Assembly (NCBI GenBank): GCA_039111635.1
Contig: JBCAQO010000007.1
Coordinates: 2,356,001 to 2,420,000 of the forward strand
Length of the DNA stretch: 64,000 bases
Source of the DNA: Heterobasidion occidentale
Taxonomy: Eukaryota; Basidiomycota; Agaricomycetes; Russulales; Bondarzewiaceae
Reading direction: 5' to 3'
Of this stretch, positions 11,026 to 22,200 are shown piece after piece; position 1 is the first letter of the stretch, and each line of letters opens with the position of its first letter. Made by a program: the position numbers and the translations under genes. The notes beneath the pieces are model-generated. The model was not told where the DNA came from. It worked only from the letters and a program-made list of their open reading frames with translations, and searched no databases.

Positions 11026-11345
11026 AGAGGGGGGGGTAATGTTACAAACTTGTTCCTTTTCTTACATACTCTTACTTTCCCACCGTCCAAATAGGGACAC
11101 GTTGGACCCTTCTCAAGTCTATACCTCGTGTTCCTGCTCCATAGTTACTTGGTCCATGCATTCGTAGTCATGTATTTATAGATTCACGCAGTAGTGGAAG
11201 CCTTAGGCTATCCACCTTTGTCTAATCTACAGAACTACTGTTCGCAGTCTTCTGGGTTACAAGCATTGGTCTGATCAAGTCCACACAACAACACAAACCC
11301 TCATCAATATCCCTATTTGTGGTTTAGGCTCTCTTGTCATTCACA
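11026..11345 (+). repeat. Polypurine tract and 3' LTR of element B
   Basis: AGAGGGGGGGG (11026-11036) is followed by TAA and TGTTACAAAC at 11040, the same PPT-TAA/G-TGTTA layout as in elements A and C. The LTR is about 300 bp and should end shortly before element C's integrase sequence resumes near 11345. With no 5' LTR in the window the exact end cannot be fixed. Confidence 0.6.
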
Positions 11346-12174
11346 GTCGTTCTTGACACCGGCCCTCAGCACGGCTTATCACCCCCAGACGGATGGAGAA
11401 ACAGAGCGGGTTAATCAGGAGATCGAACAATTCCTGCGGATATTCTGCAACTACCATCAAGATAACTGGGTAGACTTGATCCCCTTCGCAGAATTTTCCC
11501 ACAACACCCGCAGGCGCTCCGCTACAGGGAAATTGCCGTTTGAGGTTCTCTATGGATTTAATCTGCCGTATTCGGTAGATTCGGCGTTGGAGACCAAGGT
11601 GCCCACAGTAACTGAACGTTTACAGCTAATCAAGGAAGTCCAAGAGAACGCAGCTGCCAGTCTACAGATAGCGGCGCAGCACGCCAAAGACCGGGACCTA
11701 CACTGGAAACTTCCGCAGTGGGAAACAGGAACCCAAGTTTGGTTAGAAGGAACACATATTCGGACGACTCATCCGAAGTTCAAACTGGCACCTAGGCGTT
11801 ATGGTCCTTTTCAAGTGACCGAAAGAATTGGGCCCCTGGCTTATCGGCTGAAAATACCTGAAACATGGAAGATACATCCGGTATTTCATGCCTCCGTGCT
11901 CACCAAATATCATGAGACAGAGGCCCATGGAGAGAATTTTCCCAGACCAGCACCAGAAATCCTGAATGAAGAAGAGCACTATGAAGTAGAGACCATTCTA
12001 GATTCAAGGTGCTAGGGACGAGGAACCAAATACCTCGTCAAGTGGGTCGGATACTCTGAAGCGGATAACACTTGGGAACCCTTTGCCCTCCTCAAAGATT
12101 TGGCCAATGAGGCGCTTCGTGAGTTTCACGAAAGCTATCCCAACAAACCCCGACCAGCGGTGATTAAGTTGTAA
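11345..12174 (+). pseudogene. Integrase C-terminal half and chromodomain of element C
   Basis: The sequence begins inside the integrase core (the E of D,D,E lies in TDGETERVNQEIEQF) and runs through the GPY/F module (KLAPRRYGPFQVTERIGP) into a chromodomain (TKYLVKWVGYSEADNTWEPF, about 12028-12085). TGC TAG at 12010-12015 interrupts it; in related elements this is Arg-Gln, so both codons look like C-to-T changes from CGC CAG. The natural stop is TAA 12172-12174. Everything upstream of the core Glu is missing here. Confidence 0.9.
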
Positions 12175-12178
12175 GGGG

Positions 12179-12187
12179 TATATAAAG
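12179..12187 (+). promoter_or_regulatory. TATA-like box TATATAAAG upstream of third ORF (element C)
   Basis: It lies five bases after the pol stop codon and 47 nt before ATG 12234 of the third ORF. Its position matches the boxes in elements A and B. Confidence 0.4.
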
Positions 12188-12233
12188 AGGAGCAACCCCC
12201 CTTTATTGAAAGCAAGGATATCCTCCCCAGCAC

Positions 12234-13614
12234 ATGTCCGACCACTCCTCTCCTGATTACTCCCCAGAACGTGCTATGCTCATCTATGAAGGAACTACCT
12301 CTTCACCATCAAGGAACCCCTCACCAGACATCATTTTGGCCATGGCCAACCCCGACACTGGACGACCTAGCCGAGGCAGCCGCCCAGCGTCTTCAGAAGG
12401 AGTTTCCATACCAGTCTCCACCCATCTCCCCATGCTCACCACCGAAGATCAAACAGAACTACGAGCCTCATCTCAGTTTGAGGGAGCTCCTGACGAGCAC
12501 GATGAGGGATGTCAAGAGGAAAGAAGATTGGCTCCGCCAACACCTTCGCCATCAGCGACAACGTTGGCTCAAGGAGACGCAAGACCGGAAACGAGAAGTG
12601 GCAGAGGACGGAGAAACCATGCGAATTTGGCAACACCTACAATTGCTGAAACAGGTATACGCGAATCAGCAACGAGTGGTGCATCAGCTGCCAGGACCAG
12701 AGGACCCCCTGTCGGTGGTGGAGATCTGCACCCCCAAGAACTGGAAGGATTAGGGGATGCATTGCTTCAGCGCACCACGATCTCGGCGGTAATACAGATG
12801 GCCACAGCGCTAGCCTTACAGAGGCTCACTAATTACTTCGCAGGGTAACCAGGGAGCGAGAACAGTGATATTCCCAGACGCCTCGCAGACACAAGTGACC
12901 AGGTCCGGCTTTTGGCCTATGCCGATGATCATTGAGCGACCTCCTGGTATGCCAGAGGAAACACTGGGACGTATGCCCTACTCATCCACCCCGACAAGTT
13001 TTCTTCCTTCATCAACCTGGAGCTCTTGCCTGCCCTCATCTCGAACACCGATGCGGTACACTCCCCTCACTCCCGACCCGTTCGAATTGACCCGTTCCGC
13101 GTCCAACCAGGAGATGACAAAGCCAACAGAACTATACCGACATCAACCAGTTGAGACGCAACCGTCCAGACAGAATATGTCTGGACTACGGTACAACGAC
13201 AGGCACGAAGGGATCGAGAGGCCCTTCCTCCCGTATCGGCAGGACAATCCACCGGGCAGGACGCTGGAGGCAGCATTGAAGAGCATCCTCCAAGGTACAG
13301 GAGGAACGAGAGACGAGGAAATTCGAGGACAAGGGCGATACCCCAACCCGGACGAGACAGTCTTAGGAGAACTCAATCAAGAGATTCGCCGACTCCAAAC
13401 CGTCCTTGAGATAATCGACCTGAGGGAACGCATCCTCACGTTGGTAGACGAACTCAAGTCCGCCAGCAACCAGCTCAGCGAACTGCTGCCTGGACTCAAG
13501 CTGAACTAGACGCATGGGATGAGGTCGAAGATGGGAATTACAACGACATCGACCCATATTACCGACCAGATGAGGGATACGGAGATTTTGGGGACATCGG
13601 CGGAGGATATTAGA
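12234..13614 (+). pseudogene. Third ORF of element C (frameshifted)
   Basis: ATG 12234 starts MSDHSSPDYSPERAMLIYEG, a Ser/Pro-rich leader like that of elements A and B. The likely coding path then moves to another frame for a helical, charged domain at about 12355-12750 (DDLAEAAAQRLQKEF, then DVKRKEDWLRQHLRHQRQRW). A further helical stretch follows (QELEGLGDALLQRTTIS, to 12848), then 12865-13509 with a terminal coil (LGELNQEIRRLQTVLEI), and finally a Tyr/Asp tail (DIDPYYRPDEGYGDFGD) ending TAG near 13612. At least three frame changes mean it is not functional as written. No known family is recognised. Confidence 0.45.
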
Positions 13615-13689
13615 CAAGGGAGTTGAGGAACCCCTTGTTTTGGAAGGTGACGGAGAGGAAAGGACCCTCCGCACCACAGGTACCAGTTT

Positions 13690-15280
13690 CACGCACAGGA
13701 CACCAACGGACGTCCTGCATGACGTTAAACTGTGAAAAGATAAGAAGGCAGGGGAAGTACCTGGCCATGCGCGTTTCAACCCTCCGGTATTGGAAGGACA
13801 AACATCTCACACTCTCGTTGTCAAGAGGTATTCTGACAAGCGAATCGGGCATCCCACTTGGATCCCCAGTTTCACAGGACCCTTTCTGCATTAGGAGGTC
13901 CTTGGATTCAACAAATAACTGGTACTGATATGCCGGCTCTTCGATCGTGTGGCGCAACCAAAGGGCTATGATGATGATGCAAGAATATTGGTGGGAAATC
14001 GTGTTGCATGTTCACCGTTGGGGAACGGTGGACCCTACCTCGCTGTCAAGGTCTGACAGGTGTCTTGGACGTCCCACTTTGGATCTCCAGTTTTACAGGG
14101 TCGTTTCCGCATTAGGGGGCCCTATCTGCGATGCCGGTGATTTAGTGGTCGCACTCCACTAAGTAACCAAATAGGACAATTACATCCGCAACGATGTAAA
14201 ACTACGAAAGGCTTGGTCCGCAATGACTATAAACTAGTTCCCGTCCAGAACGACATTAAAGCTACCAAGGACCATCGGAGCGTGGTTGTATTCTGGCAGA
14301 TGGTGGAAGGGAGGGCCTCCACCATTGCAGAACCCTGCCGACTAGGTCAAGGCGCTTCCATATTCCATACGCCTTACAGTAAAAGAATATGGGGTCGTCA
14401 CGGTTCAATTCCGTGCGAGGGGTTTGGGGACATGGAGCGGGTTGTCAGCCATCTGACAGGACCACGACTACTCTATGGTGCGCCCATTCTACCCTTGAAG
14501 TCCAAAACAAGGATTCCGCTTCAAGGGCCAGTCAAGAGGCAACTGGGATTGTGCCTCGGGTTTAGGACGTCCTCCATGATGGTAAACTGGGATTGCCCTT
14601 TCCTTTACAGGCCCAACATCCGCGAAGACGTTAAACTACTGCTCCTTTCAGCATAGGAGATGTTGATCTAGTCCGCAATGACAATAAACTATTTACTCCT
14701 TCAAGCATTAGGAGTCGTCATAGTTGTAGGACAAGTTCATTGTCCCATAACTAGTCCGAAATGACCTTAAACTACCCTCACCCCGGAGGATTAAATCTAT
14801 CGAGGCTCGGGAGGTTCAAGCCAGGCGATAGCGGACGTCCGCAATGACTATAAACTAGTTGCCGTCCTTCATGACGATAAACTGAGCTGCCCTTCATGTA
14901 CAGGGCCATGTGAGTTGTGTCAAAATAGGCTTCAACATCTATTCTGGCAACTCTATAAGTTATCCGGTTTGATATAGCATAAACCGTCACCATCTTGCCT
15001 CAATGGGAACCCTGTCAAGACGGCTGTACTTGGTCTAGGGCTCTATGCGCATCACCGATGAATGTTCCGGCGCAGAAAAGGTCTTCCGTCTTATTTACAG
15101 GTACTCCTACATTGGAAGATGGATAGGTCTGCAACGACCTTGGCGTAAACTAGCAGGGCAGTCCGCAACGACTTATGTATAAACTAGCCTCAGTCCGCAA
15201 AGACTTAAGGATAAACTAGAGGATGTCTGCAAAGACGCAAAACTACGGATGTCCGGCACGAGGTTAAACTACCAGGACAT
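13690..15280 (+). repeat. Field of degenerate 21-nt repeats in element C's 3' region
   Basis: At least 14 copies of a motif near (G/A)TCCGCAAYGAC..TAAACTA occur, for example starting at 13712, 14184, 14216, 14243, 14569, 14618, 14671, 14754, 14837, 14864, 15127, 15161, 15193, 15225 and 15251. Variation is codon-like: the copies read V/I-R/L/C-N/H/K/E-D/E-x-K-L, but they are not in one frame and stops lie between them. A second unit of about 55 bp (starting GTCCCACTTGGATC..CCAGTTT) occurs near 13850 and 14075. One copy of the 21-nt motif is also present in element B at 10724-10744. Confidence 0.7.
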
Positions 15281-16088
15281 ACCTTACGCTGACCCCAAAT
15301 AATTACCGTCAAGGTGGATACCATGGTTTATTCAAGAAACCATGGGGTTCAAAGTCTATTCTTCAAAATCCTTACCTCGTGTTCAATACGCGGAGCGTGG
15401 CTGCATGCTCGCTCCCATGTGACAAACAAACTCTGGATGAACACCAATCTCTAACCAGGACGGGCCACTGTATGGGGCTGACAGAGTTAGGGATCTTCAA
15501 AAGGGTCTTGCCGGACTCAAGACAAGTCAAGAACTGTCTATTCTTGATAGGTTGGTGGGCCTAAGCCTTAGTAAAGCAATCAACCCACACACCTGGAGTC
15601 CCCCTCGATACCGGAGATCACGGAGATGAAGATCTATCCTGGAACACTGAAGCATGGCCTTCGGCATTCTGAAGAAGAACGACACACACCCATCCACAGA
15701 CAAGTTTCTAACTCATCCATTAAATCATTCGCATCAGCACTTTCTTTGACACAGCCAGAGCTGGACTGGTATAACAAACGGCAGCAGGGAGTCCTGCTTC
15801 GAGGAGTTGCCTTTTGACTCAAGGAATTGCCTCGCATCAAAATGTACCGATGAAGGAAAACATCGGGAGAAGACACAATATTGTGGCAATATTGCTGATA
15901 TCCGTATCAAACAAAGTCAACGGAGATGGAAAACTCCTAGGCGTTGTAAACGACGTAAGTCGGTCTTCGCCCCAGAAAACGAAGTCATACCAGAAGTCGC
16001 ATCTGGTCTTACGGGTCAAGAAACAAATTGCTGATGGAGAGATGATGAGGCTTGCGGAGGCGAGTAGTCCCCTCAGGAGTTGGGACCT
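15281..16088 (+). other. Non-coding 3' region of element C
   Basis: It lies between the repeat field and the polypurine tract. Short frames exist but none shows recognisable protein character. Confidence 0.5.
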
Positions 16089-16567
16089 AGAAAGGGGGTA
16101 ATGTTATGACTTGACCAATCGGGGCCCATTGTTGCTGGTCTATCCGATGGTTCAAGCATCACATGCTAAGCGGCTCCAATACGGAGCGTACATCAAGGTA
16201 TTTGGCATGTCCTTATGATCTGACTGAACCAATGGTTCTTCAAGACATCGGTAGAGGATATATGGGAAGGGTCAAGGATATAGCGGGTTGGTAAGATAGG
16301 CATTCACATGCCATGGGCTTAGGGCTTATGGGTACGCACCTCGTCGCACCAGGATGGATTGGTGCAACTGGAGAAGTACAAGAGTAGGCACTGGCTAAGA
16401 GAGACGGCGACCACAGCTCTCCTGGGATGGGTACCCGGAGAAGCACACGGACTCTTACCCTAGACCCTATACAGTATATAAGGCCCATAGAATAGGCTGA
16501 GGATCTTTAGTCTATTCTCTTTCGTTCTTTGGAATCTTCACATACCAACCTTCGTTCAGTAGCAATC
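16089..16567 (+). repeat. Polypurine tract and left part of element C's 3' LTR
   Basis: AGAAAGGGGG precedes TAA and TGTTATGACT at 16102. The LTR is cut at 16567 by the insertion of copy A2 after its target CAATC (16563-16567). A TATA-like ACAGTATATAAGG lies near 16471-16483, suitable for an LTR promoter. Confidence 0.8.
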
Positions 16568-17399
16568 TGTTAGGTCGGAGACCTATCACGTGCACCGATG
16601 CACGAAGGGGTCCCTAGGCTAAACCTCCACTGGTTCGTACAGTCGTAGACTCCAATGGATGAAGACGATGGATCGTCTTTGGGCTCTTTCGAGGAACTCG
16701 GGGTCGCTGTCGGCTTTGTTCTCGAAGAGATTGAGAAGGTGATCTTCGAGGTCTTCTCGATGATGAGGAGGAACCGGATGATCTTCTCCTGTCCAACAGA
16801 TGACACGAGGGGGTGTCCAACTGAGAACGCGGTAGGCAGCTAGCCGGTATAGAAGCGGATGAGTAGAGGGAGGGGAGGGAAGGGAGACGAGTCCAGTGCT
16901 TCGTCAGACCGTGCAAAGAGTTTCTCAGATCTGACAGAGATCACGAAGCGTGGGCTAAGAAGGTAGCCAGACGCCGGGCGCAGTGCAGAGATCGAGTGTA
17001 TTACAGGTGAACGAGCTGAGCTTCTTAGAAGCTCATCTCGGCTATTTACGTACAGAAGTGTCTAGGGCAGGATCAAGATCTGGTCCGTGCGCTTCTCAGG
17101 TACCGAAGTCAACGATCGAGATCCGTAAGCTAGAATGCCTCATCGACTTGCTATGTATCCAATATAGTAATCCGATCACTAATGTCCATCCACATCTTCG
17201 ATCGATCAAGAACCAGGAACGGGGGTCAGGAACCAATGTCTGTCCACATCAAGAATCAGGAACTAGAAGTTAGCGTTCATGCGTTAGCATGTAAATGGTA
17301 AGGAGTCATGGAAAGCGGTCCAAGTCTGCAACAAGTCCGAAGCACTTGACCAGCCCATCCACTCACGTGCGAAGCACGTGTTAGGACGCGGTCCTAACA
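16568..17399 (-). repeat. 3' LTR of element A copy 2 (832 bp)
   Basis: TGTTAG..CTAACA ends, nearly identical to 26138-26968. The minus-strand 5' end contains two adjacent palindromes, TGTTAGGAC-cgc-GTCCTAACA (17379-17399) and CACGTGC-ttc-GCACGTG (17365-17381). The other end contains AGGTC-tcc-GACCT. A TATA-like TATATTGG lies near 17160-17170 on the minus strand. Confidence 0.96.
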
Positions 17400-17412
17400 C
17401 TACCCCCTCTTT
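17400..17412 (-). other. Polypurine tract of element A copy 2
   Basis: AAAGAGGGGGTAG on the minus strand abuts the 3' LTR and would prime plus-strand DNA synthesis. Confidence 0.8.
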
Positions 17413-19017
17413 ATACAAGTCTTCGGCGTTTGGCGGGTGCACCGATGGTGGGGGCAGGTCTCCTCAGGTGGACTTCGTCGAAGGTGGGGATGTTTCGAGC
17501 GGGATATCCGGTCCAGTTAGCGGTGTCGATTAAATGGTCTAATGCCTGCTTGTGGTACCCGTATTCCTCAGCCGTCCTATCCATCTGTAGACGAAGGCGC
17601 TGGGACTGCATGCGATGCCTATCGTAATCTTGAAGAAAGCCGCGCGCCGTAACGTCCGTTCTTTGGCGAATGCCCGTGATTGGACATCCCACGACGAGAT
17701 GGCCGGCGCGTCCGCATTCCCAGCAGGTACGAGTGGAGGGGTCGGTGGGTGGAGAAGGCGGGAGAGTAGGAGGGTTAGGCCAAACGTTCTCGGAGTCCAT
17801 GGCGTCGGCAGGCCATCTCTTTCAGTTGCGACAGGAATGTCCGGCGACTGGGGGGAGGCTTCGTTGACAATGACAGGATGGGTGAGGTCGTCGCCGAGTA
17901 AGGGGGGGGATGGGGACACAGCAGGGGGTGACGGGGGTGGTACCGGTAGCGGCTGAAGTACCTGGCGATCCCGGACGACTTGTTCGGGGTCGTAGGGGGG
18001 ACTGGTGGGCCGCATGAATTCGGCAGTCTCCTCATCGGTGGGCCGAAACGGTTCTGCTGCTAGGAGCTCGGGTTCGGTGTTGACCGGGGGATCGACAGCC
18101 ATGGGTTCTTCAGCGTCAATCTGGTGAAACCCCTGTTCCTGTATATCCGGTTTGGTCATGACCCAGGGCCTAACATTATCCTCCGGGGTACATCCGCCAG
18201 GCCAGTAGCACGCAATGGGGTGGACCCCTCGACTGTTAAGTGGGAAGGAGTGGGTCGGCAGTAGCCCTTTAGGGACGTATTCTTCAATTTCCAGACGTGC
18301 TCCATTATGTCCTGCGAATCGGAACCAGCGGATCGTGTTTTCCTTGTAGCGGATCCGAGCCAGTACGTCGAGCCAGGCGGGTATGGAGTGCGCCTGTATG
18401 AGGATGGAGCTAGTGGTAAAGATCCCTCCCAGTCGGAAATTTACCATGTCGTTGCGGATGGCGGGGAGATTGATCAATCCTTTCATGCGGTAGGAGGTGA
18501 CGGTGAGGTTGGCGAGGAGGATGGCTTGGGTCTGGTTGAGTGGTCCAGAGAAAACCTGATAGGCTTGCGCCCAGACTGCTTGCTGTAAATAGAAAAGGAA
18601 AGCACGGGGGTTCCTCAAGCCAGGCTGGTTCAGAATGATAGGGGCTTCGTCCTCGGCGAGTGTGAGGTGGTAAACGCTATTATTCGTCTTCAGGTCCTGG
18701 TAGAGACGGATATCGTGAAGGGGGTTGGGTATGGCGCGGATTCGGAGGCGAGGGTTTTCGTTGTGAATGGCGAAAGCCAACGGAGGAACGGCGATGTGGG
18801 GGTTTGGCATTTCGGCCGGGAAACGGGGAATAATAAATTCTGTAAGAGGATCCGCGACCGGGACGCCTTCCGAGGGGATGTCATCCTCGCTGTCGTAACC
18901 CGAGTCTGTGTCGTCAATGAGCGTGGGTGTGGTAGTAGGCGGGGAGATGGTGCGTAGGATGAAGGGGTTGGGGGAGGAGGTGTTGGAGGCGTGAGGGGAA
19001 GCGGTAGCGGAAGACAT
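17411..19017 (-). CDS. Third ORF of element A, zinc-knuckle protein in env position
   Basis: ATG at 19017 starts MSSATASPHASN, in a frame open to 17539. The N-terminal region is Ser/Pro/Asp-rich, followed by a folded-looking middle (RAFLFYLQQAVWAQAYQVF, IRWFRFAGHNGARLEIEEY) and a Pro-rich linker. The most convincing C-terminus is in another frame, entered near 17800-17860. It has a CCHC knuckle CWECGRAGHLVVGC, a helical region and a basic end (PAKRRRLV, nuclear-signal-like), with its stop at 17411 abutting the polypurine tract. The switch may be a mutation, an assembly indel or a programmed shift. There is no signal peptide and no membrane segment, so it is not an envelope protein. It could act in nucleic-acid binding or nuclear import; the family is unknown to me. 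Confidence 0.6.
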
Positions 19018-19133
19018 TCTGATGTTGCTAAGAATATAGCGGGGGGAGTTGTGTAAGAAGAGGTGTGTGGGGGCAAGGGACATTCGAGTTGTAGCTGGGA
19101 TGCTGAGAAATGTCTCTGTCCGATGCAGGGTGT

Positions 19134-19141
19134 CTTTTATA
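19134..19141 (-). promoter_or_regulatory. TATA-like box TATAAAAG upstream of third ORF (element A copy 2)
   Basis: It lies about 117 nt upstream of ATG 19017 on the minus strand, just after pol. It is one of three such boxes in equivalent places in three families. Confidence 0.4.
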
Positions 19142-19283
19142 CGACGGAGGAGATGCCAATGGTGGCAGCGGCGTGGAGGGATCCGAGGACAAGGGCGATG
19201 GCGATGGAGACGGCGGTGAGAGCAAGAGTCGCGACAACGGTATAAATGGCTACTGTGGATAGAGTGGGGTCGAAAGGGGTCAT
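19137..19283 (-). CDS. Tiny membrane-type ORF overlapping the pol stop (ATGA)
   Basis: The ATG at 19281-19283 overlaps the pol stop TGA (ATGA), an arrangement that permits translational re-initiation. The 48-residue product begins MTPFDPTLSTV and is then hydrophobic for about 35 residues (YTVVATLALTAVSIAIALVL), one or two membrane helices. Its stop TAA lies inside the TATA-like box. Whether it is translated is unknown. Confidence 0.35.
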   Translation of the reverse strand: MTPFDPTLSTVAIYTVVATLALTAVSIAIALVLGSLHAAATIGISSVV

Positions 19284-22200
19284 AGTCGTTTGCCTGGCCA
19301 TGCCAATCCTCGGTTGGTCTGCTTTTGTAGCTCCTGGTATGCTTGAGTCCGCCAATTAGAGTTGTCCGATCGCTTCTGCTGCAGCTTTGATCGAGACGAA
19401 TCTATATTGGGCTTCTTTGGCTGCGCTTCTCGATCGTTGATCGCCGGTGGTGGCACTTTTGATCGAGGAACCAGGGGCGGCCTCTTTAGCTGCGTCATTC
19501 GTTTGTTGATCTCTTCCATGATCTGGGGGATAGCTAATCCTGTAGCGAGAAGCTTCTTTCCGATCGGATGCTTCTCGAGCTTCTTTCTGATTTGATCTTC
19601 TTCGGCTACTCTGTTGAGTTCTAATTCGATCACTAGGGCCAGAATGGAGGCTTCCATTCCTTTGACTGCCCGAGGGTGCCGGCGGTAGAAGTCCTTTATG
19701 GCTTCTTGTGCGTTAGTGACGTTTGCCACGGCTTCCCAAGAGTTGTCCGATTCCGGGTAACCCTTCCATTTGATCAGGTACTGCAGGATCTTCCATCGTC
19801 CGAAGCGCCTAGCTCCGACAACGGCTTCGACTTCGAATTCTTCTTGCCCTTCGATCAGGTCCGGAGCCGGTTTAGGGTAGTTCGGGCCATAGACTTCGTT
19901 TTCCTTGTAGGGCGTGAGTCGACTAGCATGGAAGACGTCGTGAATGCGCTTCCAGCTGTTGGGCAGTTTCAACCTGAAGTTGACATTTCCTATGGTGTCG
20001 GTGATTTCAAATGGCCCAAAGCGTTTGGGTCTCAGTTTCTCTGATGGGTGATCGGTGTGGATGTTTTTCCCATCAAGCCATACTTGATCTCCTTTCTTGA
20101 AAGGCGGCAGGTCCGTTCCAAAACGGTCGTGCTGGATCCTCATGGCTTCGGCTGCAATTTCGAGGCTGGCTTGTGCTTCCTTCCTAGCACGTTGCAGAGC
20201 TTCGAGGCGAGCGTCGCGGGCGGTGGGGACATTCGTGTTTCCGATGATGGCTGGGTAAGCCCGTGGTTGATATCCGTGGAGAAGTTCAAATGGTGACTTC
20301 TGCGTGGCTGAGTGCTGATGGGTGTTGTGGGCATATTCCGCGTAGGGGATTAATCCAGCCCAATCGTCTTGTGAAGAGCTGCAAAATGCTCTTAGGTATT
20401 GTTCTAATTCCTGATTCATTCGTTCAGTAGCACCGTCCGTCTGCGGGTGATAGGCTGTGCTTAAAGCAGATTTGATTCCTAATTCTTTGAGCAGGGCTTG
20501 CGCTACTTTTGAAGCGAATTGAGTTCCTCTATCCGATATGATTTTATCTGGCAGCCCATAGCGTCTCCAGGTGTTTTCTAACAAGATTTTGGCTGTTCCA
20601 TCAGAGTCGATAGTCTTCAGGCATGGGGTTATTACTGCTGTTTTGGTGAATCGATCGGTTACTACATGTAGCGAGTCGTATCCATTTGATTCTGGTAGAT
20701 CTGTAATAAAATCCATGGTTATTGTTCTGAAGGGTCGATCTGGGATTTCTGTTGGTTGTAGGGGTACCATGGTAGGATGTGTGTCGTTCTTGGTGGATTG
20801 ACAGATGGCGCATCCTTCCACATATTGGTGAACTGTGTTTGATATTCCTGGCCAAGTAAATTCTTGTCCGACTAAGGCTAGAGTTCCTCTTTGTCCTGGA
20901 TGTCCTGCTGCTAGATTGTCATGGTTTAGTTTGATGATATCTTGACGAAGTTGTTCGTTTCGAGGAACATATATCTTTCCTCGATGAAGGACCAATCCTT
21001 CTTCTTCGTTCCATTCTTGTAAACCTTTCTTCATGTTTCGAGGTCCTAAGGTTTTAATCTTGGCTAAGGTTTCTAATAGCCATTCGTCTTTCCTGTTTTC
21101 TTCAATGATTCGTTTCCGGAGGTCTTCATCTATTATGGTAACGCCTCCTCTTCCAGTTGCCCTAATGTGAAGTATTTGATGAGGGTCCCAACTGTTGTCT
21201 GTATTAATGGCATTGATTTCTGTGAAAGGTCTTCGGATCTTTTCTGTGTTATTGAAAAGTTTGGGCTCCAAGAGTGTTTCGCCTGAATTGTCAAATTCCA
21301 CCCCCTTTTTATGGTCTGGACGCCGTGACAGACCGTCGGATTTATTAGTGACTCCTGCCTTGTGCGTCAACTTGTAGTCGAAACGCGAGAGGTAGAGTGA
21401 CCATCGTGCTTGTCGACGGTTTAGTTTCTGGCTTGAACGGAACCATTCGAGGTTCTTGTGGTCCGTCCAGACATCTACCGGGTGGTCGGCGCCCTCCAAA
21501 TAGTGTCGCCAAGCTTCGAAAGCTCGAACGACCGCCAGCAACTCTTTATCATAGATTGGGTAGTTGCGTTCTGTTGGTGAGAGCGACTTGGAAATATAAG
21601 CACATGGGTGCCATTTTCCATCTTCGGCGACTTGTGATAAAACTGCTCCGGTGGCAAAGTCGGAAGCGTCGCATTCAATGCGAAACGGGTTCCTTGTGTC
21701 TGGCATAACGAGCACCGGAGATTCTGTAAATATTCGTTTTAGCGTTTGAAACGCTTCTTCGCATGCTGGTGTCCAATCCCAGGTGCGTTCCTTCTGTGTT
21801 AACTCAAATAGCGGTCGTGCTATTTTTGAGTAGTCTTTGATAAACCTGCGATAAAAGTTGCAAAACCCTAAAAACGATTGCACTTCTTTGACTTTTCCAG
21901 GTGTTGGCCAGTCCATAATGCCGGCCACTTTAATCGGGTCCATTTCTAGATGTCCGTGTGATATAACATATCCAAGATAGTCGATTTTCTTTTTGTGGAA
22001 GTGGCACTTCGAGGGTTGTAGGTACAGATCGTTGTCCTGTAAGATCTGTAAAACCTTTCGAACTGTTCTGATGTGGTCGTCCATTGTTTTAGAGAATACC
22101 AGGATGTCGTCCATATAGATTGCCACTAGTCCGGCATAGATGAGGTCTTTGAAGAGGGCATTCATCATAGTTTGGAATGTTGCCGGCGAGTTGGTTAATC

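Larger units (their letters stand above)
4541..11345 (+). mobile_element. Ty3/gypsy element B (chromovirus type), 5' end split off by element A
   Basis: Order on the + strand: gag, protease, RT, RNase H, integrase, GPY/chromodomain, a third ORF, a polypurine tract (11026-11036) and a 3' LTR starting TGTTAC at 11040. The gag frame is open right up to the LTR of element A at 4540, so the start of B lies beyond A to the left of the window. It has one frameshift, several nonsense codons and a mutated protease, so it is dead. The 3' limit is approximate. Confidence 0.9.

Noticed and set aside
14213..14656. 147-codon frame in element C's repeat field (VRNDYKLVPVQNDIKA..)
   Set aside because: It merely spans two of the 21-nt units; the remaining sequence has no protein character and other units are in other frames.
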